A stretch of 15,860 bases of DNA from CG1-02-35-72 sp964564475 (GTDB lineage: Bacteria; Bacteroidota; Bacteroidia; Flavobacteriales; Flavobacteriaceae): positions 1-15,860 of the forward strand of contig CAZMBM010000047.1 in assembly GCA_964564475.1 (NCBI GenBank), written 5' to 3'. Both the position numbers and the translations under genes were made by a program. Shown here one piece after another: positions 1 to 7,148 of the stretch (positions are counted from its first letter, which is position 1; each line of letters opens with the position of its first letter). The notes beneath the pieces were generated by a model, which searched no databases, was not told the origin of the DNA, and saw only the letters and a list, made by a program, of their open reading frames with translations.

Positions 1-6
1 TATCTA

Positions 7-39
7 AATCCCCATTACTTCTGTAGTGGGGATTTTTTT
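7..39 (+). terminator. Rho-independent terminator of an upstream gene outside the window
   Basis: A 12-bp stem (7-18 with 23-34, one G-T wobble) closes a four-base TTCT loop and runs straight into seven T residues (33-39). This is a textbook intrinsic terminator for + strand transcription. It ends a transcription unit whose gene lies left of the window and insulates the five-gene operon that starts at 90. Confidence 0.88.
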
Positions 40-40
40 G

Positions 41-71
41 TTTGTAGGTGTCACCATTTACTCTATCTTAG
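41..71 (+). promoter_or_regulatory. Candidate Bacteroidota-type promoter for the five-gene operon
   Basis: TTTG at 41-44 and TATCTTAG at 64-71 are separated by 19 bp, resembling the -33/-7 layout of Bacteroidota promoters (TAnnTTTG, here with one mismatch). It lies between the upstream terminator and the start codon at 90, where a promoter is needed. The predicted leader would be very short, about 10-15 nt. The match is imperfect. Confidence 0.35.
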
Positions 72-89
72 CATGCCCAAGAAGTTACA

Positions 90-1211
90 ATGAAAAAACC
101 AATTTATTTATCACCTCCTCATCTTACCGGTGAAGAATATAAATTTGTATCTAAAGCTATTAACTCTAATTGGGTTAGTGTGGTGGGAGAAGAATTACCT
201 GCTTTTTCCGAGAAATTATCAGATGCTACAAAACAGAATTATATTGGACTTTACAACAGTGGTACTTCTGCATTGCATTTGGCTTTACGCGTTTTAAATA
301 TTGGCCATAATGATATCGTTTTAACGTCAACGTTTACCTTTGTGGCTTCTGTAAATCCCATTTCTTATGTTGGAGCCATACCCGTTTTAATTGAGTCGGA
401 AAAGGATACTTGGAATATGTCTCCTGCTTTTCTTGAAGAAGCTATTAAATATTACATAGTTCAAAATAAAAAACCTAAAGCGATACTTCTTGTTCACCTT
501 TACGGGATGCCAAGCAAATTAGAGGCCATTATTAAAATAGCACATAAATATGACATTCCCATTGTAGAAGATGCGGCAGAATCACTTGGAAGTACTTATA
601 AAAATAATCAACTGGGCATTTTTGGCACCTTGGGTGTTCTCTCATTTAATGGTAATAAAATTATAACAACCGGTGCTGGGGGTGCCCTTTTAAGTCCAAA
701 GAAAAAGTGGATTGATAAGGCTGATATTTTAGCTTCTCAGGCCAAAGAACCTGAAGTGTATTATCAACATAAACAACTGGGTTACAATTACCAAATGACG
801 ACTTTACAAGCAGCTATGGGTTTGGCTCAAATAGGAAAATTAAAAGATTATATCCGACTTAGAAGACGTAATTACGAGTATTATAAGAAAAATTTAGAAC
901 CCTTAGGTTTTGTATTTTTAGAAGAGCCCACTCCCGATTATTTTAGTAACAGATGGTTAACCACTTGTTTGTTGCCAAATAAATTAAGTCCAAATCAGAT
1001 TATTAGAATTTTGAAAACCGATAATATAGAGGCTAGATACTTGTGGAAACCTATGCACCTGCAACCCCTGTATAAAGAGGCTCCTTATTTTGGCGATAAC
1101 TTGTCTTTAGCATTATTCAATAAAGGTGTTTGCCTACCTTCGGGTTCTAGCCTAAGCTTTGACGATTTAGACAGGATTATAAATCTTATCAAAAGCCTTT
1201 TTAAAGTTTAA
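90..1211 (+). CDS. PLP-dependent sugar aminotransferase, DegT/DnrJ/EryC1/StrS family (EpsN/PglE-like)
   Basis: The 373-residue protein has the full length and fold order of the DegT/DnrJ/EryC1/StrS family, which transfers an amino group (usually from glutamate) to a keto group on a nucleotide sugar in the cytoplasm. The N-terminal IYLSPPH segment, the NSGTSALHLAL cofactor-phosphate loop (about 56-66), EDAAES (160-165, with the PLP-ring Asp161) and SFNGNKIITT (185-194, with Schiff-base Lys190) are all intact. The overall pattern, including the ASQAKEP and YNYQM segments, resembles B. subtilis EpsN and Campylobacter PglE, which make 4-amino sugars of the bacillosamine type for exopolysaccharide or glycans. 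The exact substrate cannot be read from sequence. It is the first gene after a terminator and lies 8 bp before the glycerate kinase gene, so it probably leads that operon. The usual GGG after the lysine loop reads GAG here, probably a neutral change. Confidence 0.9.
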   Translation: MKKPIYLSPPHLTGEEYKFVSKAINSNWVSVVGEELPAFSEKLSDATKQNYIGLYNSGTSALHLALRVLNIGHNDIVLTSTFTFVASVNPISYVGAIPVLIESEKDTWNMSPAFLEEAIKYYIVQNKKPKAILLVHLYGMPSKLEAIIKIAHKYDIPIVEDAAESLGSTYKNNQLGIFGTLGVLSFNGNKIITTGAGGALLSPKKKWIDKADILASQAKEPEVYYQHKQLGYNYQMTTLQAAMGLAQIGKLKDYIRLRRRNYEYYKKNLEPLGFVFLEEPTPDYFSNRWLTTCLLPNKLSPNQIIRILKTDNIEARYLWKPMHLQPLYKEAPYFGDNLSLALFNKGVCLPSGSSLSFDDLDRIINLIKSLFKV

Positions 1212-1219
1212 TACCCTTA

Positions 1220-2368
1220 ATGATGACCATTTTATTAATTCCGGATAAATTTAAAGGAAGTCTAAACGCCAAAGAACTTATTGAGGCCTTAACAAAAGGC
1301 ATAAATAAAGCCAATTCAAATCATAATATTATATCGGTTATAGCTTCTGACGGTGGTGATGGCTTTTTACATGCTGTTTCTAAATTTGAAAATCTCGAAT
1401 TTATAGAGATGTTAACCGTAAATTCAATCGGACAAAGCATAAATTCTAAATACGCTTATAACTCACCAAAAAAAACGGCCTATATTGAGTTGGCTAAAGC
1501 ATCGGGTTTGGATTTATTGCCTAAAGAAAATTACAATGTTTTAAAAGGCTCAACCTTTGGAACGGGACTTCAAATTAAAGAGGCTGTAAAAAGAGGAGCT
1601 ACAAAAATATTTATTGGACTTGGTGGAAGTGCTACCAATGATGGGGGTATTGGGATAGCCTCAGCACTGGGGTATAAATTTTTAGATGATAAAAACGGTG
1701 AATTAAACCCTACAGCAGAAAATTTACCATTGATTTCTAAAATAATGCCCCCAAAAAATAACTTGTACAAACAAATAGCATTTTACGCCGTTAATGATGT
1801 GACAAATAGATTGTTTGGCAAAGAAGGAGCGGCTTATGTTTACGCCAAGCAAAAGGGGGCTTCAGATAATGAAATAGTTGTTTTAGATGCCGGATTGAAA
1901 CAATTAAACAGTAAAGTTATTACTTTTTTTGGTAAAGATTTTTCAAAAATAGAAGGGACAGGAGCCGCTGGTGGTGCCGCTTACGGATTAAAAGTGTTTT
2001 TTGAGGCTGAATTTATATCGGGTATCGATTTTATTTTAAATCAACAGACTGTTTTACAAAGCTTTAATCAGAATAATATAGACTTAATTATTACAGGGGA
2101 AGGTCAGCTTGACCAACAAACCTTACATGGAAAATTGGTTTGTGGGGTGGCCATTTGGAGTGAAAAACGACACATTCCTGTAGTGGCTATTTGTGGAAAA
2201 AATACACTTTCAAATAAATCAGCTAAAACATTAAATCTTTTAAAAATTATTGAAACTAGTGATAGTTCTAAATTGCTTGAACATAATATGAAATATGCAG
2301 CTACACTTGTAGAAAAAGCCATATTTGAATTTATTAAACAGTATAAACCAAAAAAACCAGTATTGTGA
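1220..2368 (+). CDS. glxK: Glycerate 2-kinase (GlxK/GarK family)
   Basis: The 382-residue protein matches the bacterial glycerate kinase family that phosphorylates D-glycerate with ATP, giving 2-phosphoglycerate, which enters lower glycolysis. Visible family blocks in order are PDKFKGSL near the N-terminus, ASDGGDGF (about 43-50), GLGGSATNDGG (133-143), NDVTNRLFGKEGAA (about 191-204), GTGAAGGAAYG (about 246-256) and GEGQLDQQT (about 293-301). Length is normal for the family. Two ATG codons (1220 and 1223) stand in tandem and either could be the start. The stop codon overlaps the GTG start of the next gene by 4 bp (GTGA), which indicates translational coupling to the permease. Together they suggest import and phosphorylation of glycerate. 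The kinase could equally draw glycerate from internal hydroxypyruvate or tartronate semialdehyde, but no reductase for those is present here. Confidence 0.92.
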   Translation: MMTILLIPDKFKGSLNAKELIEALTKGINKANSNHNIISVIASDGGDGFLHAVSKFENLEFIEMLTVNSIGQSINSKYAYNSPKKTAYIELAKASGLDLLPKENYNVLKGSTFGTGLQIKEAVKRGATKIFIGLGGSATNDGGIGIASALGYKFLDDKNGELNPTAENLPLISKIMPPKNNLYKQIAFYAVNDVTNRLFGKEGAAYVYAKQKGASDNEIVVLDAGLKQLNSKVITFFGKDFSKIEGTGAAGGAAYGLKVFFEAEFISGIDFILNQQTVLQSFNQNNIDLIITGEGQLDQQTLHGKLVCGVAIWSEKRHIPVVAICGKNTLSNKSAKTLNLLKIIETSDSSKLLEHNMKYAATLVEKAIFEFIKQYKPKKPVL

Positions 2369-3708
2369 ATATTCTTTTGATATTAATAATTGCCCTGTTT
2401 TTAATTGTTATCAGTACGGTTAAATTTAAAATAAATCCAGTATTCAGTCTGGTTTTGGTAGCTGTTTTAACAGGCTTTTTATTAGGTTTTAGTCCCGATA
2501 AAATCATTAAATTAATTACTGAAGGTTTTGGAAATACTTTAGCGAGTATAGGATTAATTATCGCCTTTGGTACCTGTATTGGTGTTTTTCTTGAAAAGAA
2601 CGGAGGTACGCAAGTTATTGCTGATAAAATTTTAGACAAAATAGGCGGAAAGCGCGCCCCTTTAGCTATGAATATTATCGGGTTTATTGTTTCAATACCT
2701 GTTTTTTGCGATTCAGGTTTTGTTATTTTGTCAAGTTTAAATAAAGCTTTGAGTAAAAAAACGGGCTTCTCGATATTATTTTTTGCTATTGCTTTGTCAA
2801 CGGGTTTATATGCAGCCCACGTTTTTGTACCCCCAACACCGGGTCCTTTGGCTGCAGCTGCTTTATTAGATGCTGATATTGGTTTGGTGATGCTACTAGG
2901 CTTGTTGGTTGCTATTTTTGTATCACTGGCTGGTTATTTGTGGGCAAGATTTATAGGTAAGGTTTCAACGCAGACCAATTTAGAATCTTCAAATGAACCG
3001 ATAGTAATAGAGTCACAAAAAATAACTTCATCAAAATCAAATTCATTTTTATTAACATTGGCTCCTTTGTTAATACCCATTTTATTGATAGCACTTAAAT
3101 CTGTTGCTAATTACCCTACTTTTCCTTTTGGAGATGGGTTTTATTTAAACTTTTTTAGTTTTGTAGGCCATCCTATAATAGCCCTGTTAATTGGCGTTTT
3201 TATAGTCTTTTTAAACAGCCGTTCAGTTGACTCTGAGATAAAAAATAGTTGGGTAGTTACAGCTTTAAAAGATTCGGGTAATATTATTTTGGTCACCGGT
3301 GCCGGTGGCGCTTTTGGTAATATTTTAAGAGCTTCAAATATTAGTGAACTTATAAATCCTAGTCAGTCAATGGTTTTTGGAGGTCTTTTTATCGCCTTTC
3401 TCTTAGCGTCACTTTTAAAAACAGCTCAAGGCTCTTCTACTGTGGCTATTATTACCAGTGCGGCCATTATGGCACCACTATTGGTTGGGTTCGGACTCAA
3501 CAGTCCTATTGATAAAGCACTATCGGTTTTGGCCATTGGTGCGGGTGCTATGACAGTTTCACATATTAACGACAGTTACTTTTGGGTTGTGAGTCGGTTT
3601 TCGGGACTAACTGTTAAACAGACCCTTAAGGGTCATACATTGGCAACGTTGGTACAAGGAATTACGGGAATTACAATAGTTTTATTGCTTCATTTCTTTC
3701 TTAATTAA
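2365..3708 (+). CDS. GntP-family permease (sugar-acid/H+ symporter)
   Basis: The 447-residue protein is almost entirely hydrophobic, with about 11-12 membrane segments and a hydrophilic loop around residues 200-225. It carries GntP hallmarks: FGTCIGVFLEKNGG near residue 70, the PVFCDSGFV block near 110, HVFVPPTPGPLAAA near 150, KTAQGSSTVAIIT near 350 and HINDSYFWVV near the C-terminus. GntP proteins are inner-membrane proton symporters for gluconate, related sugar acids or D-serine. The GTG start at 2365 overlaps the preceding stop by 4 bp and gives an N-terminus that begins directly with the first membrane helix. The upstream glycerate kinase makes glycerate, or an acid converted to it, the most likely substrate, but this is inference from context. 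The stop codon shares one base with the next start (TAATG). Confidence 0.92.
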   Translation: MNILLILIIALFLIVISTVKFKINPVFSLVLVAVLTGFLLGFSPDKIIKLITEGFGNTLASIGLIIAFGTCIGVFLEKNGGTQVIADKILDKIGGKRAPLAMNIIGFIVSIPVFCDSGFVILSSLNKALSKKTGFSILFFAIALSTGLYAAHVFVPPTPGPLAAAALLDADIGLVMLLGLLVAIFVSLAGYLWARFIGKVSTQTNLESSNEPIVIESQKITSSKSNSFLLTLAPLLIPILLIALKSVANYPTFPFGDGFYLNFFSFVGHPIIALLIGVFIVFLNSRSVDSEIKNSWVVTALKDSGNIILVTGAGGAFGNILRASNISELINPSQSMVFGGLFIAFLLASLLKTAQGSSTVAIITSAAIMAPLLVGFGLNSPIDKALSVLAIGAGAMTVSHINDSYFWVVSRFSGLTVKQTLKGHTLATLVQGITGITIVLLLHFFLN

Positions 3709-4793
3709 TGACGCAAAATCAAATACATACAAAAGCTCCTGCCCGTGTATGCCTGTTTGGCGACCATCAAGATTATCTGGGACTTCCTGTAATTGCGGCG
3801 GCGATTGACCGTTTTATGACGCTTAAAGCGGATGAAATTGAAGCTGAAGAATTCCAAATTCATTTTTTGGATACCAATAAATCACGTATTATCAAGTTTT
3901 CTGAGATAGAAAACACCAAGCAACAAAATGATTTTTTAATAACGACACTTCAAGTTCTAAAACACTCCGGCTGTAAATACAACAAGGGATATGACGTATT
4001 TATTTCGGGTAATATTCCCATTAATGCCGGTTTGTCAAGCTCTTCGGCTTTGGTAGTTGTGTGGCTACAGTTTTTATTAAAGGCTTTTGGTATAAATAAT
4101 AAAATAACTGTCGATTGGGTAGCTAAAACGGCTTACCAAATTGAGGTTTTAGAGCATAGCGGCCCTGGCGGTTTAATGGATCAATACACTATCAGTCTTG
4201 GCAATATGTTATATATTAATACGATAACAGGTAATTATAAAGTTTTGAATGCCGATTTGAATAGTCTGATTATTGCCGAGTCGGGTGTGCCTAAAAAAAC
4301 CTTAGATATTTTAAAATATCTCAGCACTTATGCCCAAGAGGCCATTGCAGCCGTTAAAAATATACATTCTGATTTTGATATTGAAAAATCGAAATTATCT
4401 GACTATGAAAAATACCAGAAATGCGTTCCAGAAAAATTAAAAAAGTATTTTTTTGCCGCTTTAAAAAATTATGACATTACCAAAAAGGCTTTAAAATTAT
4501 TAGAAGCAAAGCAAATTGATGCCGAAAATGTTGGACAATTAATGTCTGAACATCATAAAATTTTAAAAGAGGTATTGAAAATCACCGTTCCTGAAATTGA
4601 CAAACTGATTGATGTGGCTACACAAAATAAGGCGCTGGGTGCTAAAATTGTAGGTTCTGGTGGTGGTGGCTGTGTAGTAGTTTTAGTGAAACCAGATGAT
4701 GAAGAAAATATGATTACTCAGCTAAAATTAGCAGGCGCAAAAGACGCTTATAAAATAAATATTGTAGAAAAATCAGGAATCTATTATGAGTAG
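3708..4793 (+). CDS. GHMP-family sugar kinase, galactokinase-like (anomeric kinase)
   Basis: The 361-residue protein has all three GHMP kinase motifs. Motif 1 is ARVCLFGDHQDYLG (about 12-25), corresponding to the galactokinase sugar-binding signature, with Asp19, His20 and Asp22. Motif 2 is the ATP loop INAGLSSSSA (105-114). Motif 3 is GSGGGGC (316-322). GPGGLMDQ (152-159) matches the galactokinase segment holding the catalytic base, here Asp158. This places it with galactokinase, L-arabinokinase and galacturonokinase relatives, which phosphorylate the anomeric hydroxyl, rather than with mevalonate kinases. The sugar is not identifiable: motif 1 departs from canonical galactokinase (Cys-Leu-Phe-Gly-Asp in place of Asn-Leu-Ile-Gly-Glu). 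The gene overlaps the nucleotidyltransferase by 8 bp, so the pair most likely makes sugar-1-phosphate and then an NDP-sugar. Heptose kinase of the HddA type is an alternative. Confidence 0.85.
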   Translation: MTQNQIHTKAPARVCLFGDHQDYLGLPVIAAAIDRFMTLKADEIEAEEFQIHFLDTNKSRIIKFSEIENTKQQNDFLITTLQVLKHSGCKYNKGYDVFISGNIPINAGLSSSSALVVVWLQFLLKAFGINNKITVDWVAKTAYQIEVLEHSGPGGLMDQYTISLGNMLYINTITGNYKVLNADLNSLIIAESGVPKKTLDILKYLSTYAQEAIAAVKNIHSDFDIEKSKLSDYEKYQKCVPEKLKKYFFAALKNYDITKKALKLLEAKQIDAENVGQLMSEHHKILKEVLKITVPEIDKLIDVATQNKALGAKIVGSGGGGCVVVLVKPDDEENMITQLKLAGAKDAYKINIVEKSGIYYE

Positions 4794-5637
4794 TAAATGT
4801 GACAGTTTAGTTGTTTTGGCAGCCGGCATGTCTTCTCGGATGAAAAAAGAAGACACCGGTGCGCGACTCAGTTCAGAAGACATGAAGCAAGCCAACCAAC
4901 GTACCAAAAGTCTTATAAGTATTGGTGAAAAAGGTCAAGTTTTATTGGATTATGTTTTATTTAATGCCCAACAAGCGGGCTTTAAAAATGTGTATCTGGT
5001 AACAGGAAAAGACAATACATTATTTAAAGAACATTATAAAAACAAAAAAGTAGGACTTAAACTTTATTTTGCTATTCAATATATTCCTCAAAATAGAATT
5101 AAACCTTTGGGAACAGCCGATGCTGTTTACCAACTTTTAGAACAATATCCTTTATTAAAAAAAGACAGTTTTGTGGTGTGTAATAGCGATAATCTGTACT
5201 CGGTTAAAGCTTTTAAGGCTTTACATAATACCGATAAAGACCAAGCTTTGATAGCTTATGATAGAGATGCGCTAGAATTCAGTACCGAACGCATTTCTAA
5301 GTTTGCTGTTATTTTGGTCAAAAACGGTTTTGTTGCCGCTATTGTAGAAAAACCTGATGCCGAAAATTTAAGTGATTATACCGATGCCGAAGGAAAAATT
5401 CGCGTGAGCATGAATTTGTTTAAACTGTCGGGAAACTTAATTTATCCTTTTTTAAAAGATTGTCCTTTGCATCCCATCCGAAAAGAAAAGGAACTGCCAG
5501 TTGCAATTAACAATTTTTTAAAAGCTTATCCTTTAAGTATGCGGGCTATTCCTCTCTCAGAACACGTACCTGATTTGACGTCTAAAAAAGATATTGTTAT
5601 ACTGCGGGAGCAGTTAAAAAATATTAAAATTGATTAG
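4786..5637 (+). CDS. Sugar-1-phosphate nucleotidyltransferase family protein
   Basis: The 283-residue cytoplasmic protein has the Rossmann-like nucleotidyltransferase fold. LAAGMSSRM (11-19) is the NTP-binding loop, Lys41 in RTKSLI stands where the family has its PK lysine, GTADAV (109-114) is the usual base/sugar segment, and CNSDN (132-136) carries the metal-binding Asp135. It should join a sugar-1-phosphate to an NTP, releasing pyrophosphate; NTP and sugar preference cannot be read. An extra polar segment of roughly a dozen residues separates the NTP loop from Lys41, longer than in RmlA or GlmU-type enzymes. No hexapeptide-repeat acyltransferase domain follows. The start overlaps the end of the GHMP kinase by 8 bp, implying translational coupling, and it is the last gene of the operon: its stop codon is the first base of a large hairpin. 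Confidence 0.82.
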   Translation: MSSKCDSLVVLAAGMSSRMKKEDTGARLSSEDMKQANQRTKSLISIGEKGQVLLDYVLFNAQQAGFKNVYLVTGKDNTLFKEHYKNKKVGLKLYFAIQYIPQNRIKPLGTADAVYQLLEQYPLLKKDSFVVCNSDNLYSVKAFKALHNTDKDQALIAYDRDALEFSTERISKFAVILVKNGFVAAIVEKPDAENLSDYTDAEGKIRVSMNLFKLSGNLIYPFLKDCPLHPIRKEKELPVAINNFLKAYPLSMRAIPLSEHVPDLTSKKDIVILREQLKNIKID

Positions 5638-5687
5638 ACCAACGAGGTTTCCCGCCAAAGGACGGGCAGGTAAAAACCAGTTAGGTC
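5637..5687. terminator. GC-rich hairpin in the convergent gap (candidate bidirectional terminator or palindromic repeat)
   Basis: Three nested stems can be drawn: 5637-5643 with 5680-5687 (one bulged A), 5646-5650 with 5674-5678, and an inner 6-bp GC stem 5651-5656 with 5660-5666 (one bulged A) closing an AAA loop. It fills the whole gap between the last + strand gene and gltD and begins on the final base of the TAG stop at 5635-5637. No strong T-run follows on either strand, so termination is inferred from position. It is notably GC-rich for this region and may be a copy of a dispersed palindromic element. Confidence 0.5.
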
Positions 5688-5689
5688 TA

Positions 5690-7147
5690 CTAAGCTGATA
5701 CCATATCGCCCTCGCCTTTTGTTGTTAATTGCGTTGTGCCCATCAAATAAACATCAACAGCTCTTGCCGCTTCACGTCCCTCAGAAATAGCCCACACAAT
5801 TAACGATTGTCCGCGATGCATATCGCCGGCTGTGAAAATATTAGGCACATTGGTTTGGTAATTGTCAGCCTTATAATTACTTCTGTCGTCGGTTTCCAAG
5901 CCCAACTGCTCGGCTAAAGTTTGTTCGGGCCCTATAAAGCCAAGAGCCAACAAAGCCAAATCGCAGAGCCATATTTTTTCTGTCCCTGCTATTTCTATAA
6001 GTTTTGGGCCTTGTCCGGGAATCATTTGCCATTCTACATTTACCGTTTTTAAGGCGCTAAGTTTTCCTTCTTTATCTGTGATAAATTCTTTGGTATTAAT
6101 CAGCCAATTGCGTTTACACCCTTCTTGATGTGATGATGTGGTTTTGAGCTGAAGCGGATAAAAAGGCCAGGGGGTTTTGCCACTGCGATTTTTGGGCGGT
6201 TTGGGCATAATTTCGAAATTGGTAACCGATTTGGCCCCTTGCCGGTTGGCTGTCCCCACGCAATCAGAACCCGTATCGCCCCCGCCAATAACAATGACAT
6301 GCTTGCCTTTTGCACTAATTATTTCTTTGTTAATAGGCTTTTTGAACAATTGTTTGGTCTGTTTGGTTAAAAACGTCATAGCTTGTACCACACTTTTATT
6401 ATCAATACCTTTTACAGGAAGACTTCTTTGTACACCTGTACCGCCGCATAAAACAACCGCGTCAAAGTTTTTAAGTTTGTCAACACTGTAATTTTCACCT
6501 ACATAAATATTTGTTTTAAATTGGATACCTTCAGCTTTTAAAATAGTAACACGCCTATCTATAACCGATTTTTCTAATTTAAAATTAGGAATACCATAGC
6601 GCAACAAACCACCAATCTCATCGTCTTTTTCAAAAACAGTCACAGAATGACCGACCCTGTTTAATTGCTGAGCAACCGCCAATCCGGCTGGCCCGGAGCC
6701 TACAACAGCAACGGTTTTCCCCGTTCTTTTCTGTGGTATTTGTGGTACAATCCACCCTTTTTCAAAACCGTGTTCTACAATGTTTTTTTCTATGTTCTCT
6801 ATAGAAACAGGATTGTCAATAATGCCTAAAACACAGGATTTTTCGCAAGGAGCAGGACAGAGTCTTCCCGTAAATTCGGGAAAATTATTGGTGCTGTGCA
6901 GGATTTCTAGAGCTTTTTGCCATTTGCCCTTGTAAACCATATCGTTAAAATCGGGAATCAAATTACCCAACGGACAAGCACTATGGCAAAACGGAATACC
7001 GCAATCCATACATCTGGAGCCTTGCTTTTTTAAAGCAGATTCTTTTAAAGGCATGGTGAATTCATTAAAATTACTGATGCGTTCTTTAACAACAACAGTG
7101 CTTTCATCTTCTCTTTTATAGTCTTTAAATCCGCCTAATTTTCCCAT
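5690..7147 (-). CDS. gltD: Glutamate synthase (NADPH) small subunit
   Basis: The 485-residue protein is the beta subunit of GOGAT. It takes electrons from NADPH through FAD and iron-sulfur clusters and passes them to GltB for reduction of 2-oxoglutarate plus glutamine to two glutamates. The N-terminal domain has the conserved cysteines Cys46, Cys49, Cys54 and Cys58 (CMDCGIPFC...C) and a second set Cys97, Cys101 and Cys105 that ligate 4Fe-4S clusters. The FAD dinucleotide loop is VVGSGPAGL (about 148-156), the NADPH loop VIGGGDTGSD lies near 286-295, and the C-terminal AGDMHRGQSLIVWAISEGR segment completes the FAD site. Length is normal. Only one base separates its ATG from the gltB stop, so the two are one operon with probable coupling. 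Transcription runs toward the hairpin at 5637-5687. Confidence 0.98.
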   Translation of the reverse strand: MGKLGGFKDYKREDESTVVVKERISNFNEFTMPLKESALKKQGSRCMDCGIPFCHSACPLGNLIPDFNDMVYKGKWQKALEILHSTNNFPEFTGRLCPAPCEKSCVLGIIDNPVSIENIEKNIVEHGFEKGWIVPQIPQKRTGKTVAVVGSGPAGLAVAQQLNRVGHSVTVFEKDDEIGGLLRYGIPNFKLEKSVIDRRVTILKAEGIQFKTNIYVGENYSVDKLKNFDAVVLCGGTGVQRSLPVKGIDNKSVVQAMTFLTKQTKQLFKKPINKEIISAKGKHVIVIGGGDTGSDCVGTANRQGAKSVTNFEIMPKPPKNRSGKTPWPFYPLQLKTTSSHQEGCKRNWLINTKEFITDKEGKLSALKTVNVEWQMIPGQGPKLIEIAGTEKIWLCDLALLALGFIGPEQTLAEQLGLETDDRSNYKADNYQTNVPNIFTAGDMHRGQSLIVWAISEGREAARAVDVYLMGTTQLTTKGEGDMVSA

Positions 7148-7148
7148 G

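Noticed and set aside
2334..2639. 101-codon minus-strand frame opposite the start of the GntP permease
   Set aside because: It is an antisense shadow of membrane-helix codons, with no sign of an independent gene in an otherwise tightly overlapping operon.
6177..6491. 104-codon open frame opposite gltD
   Set aside because: It overlaps the NADPH-binding region of gltD in antisense and has no promoter or family resemblance.
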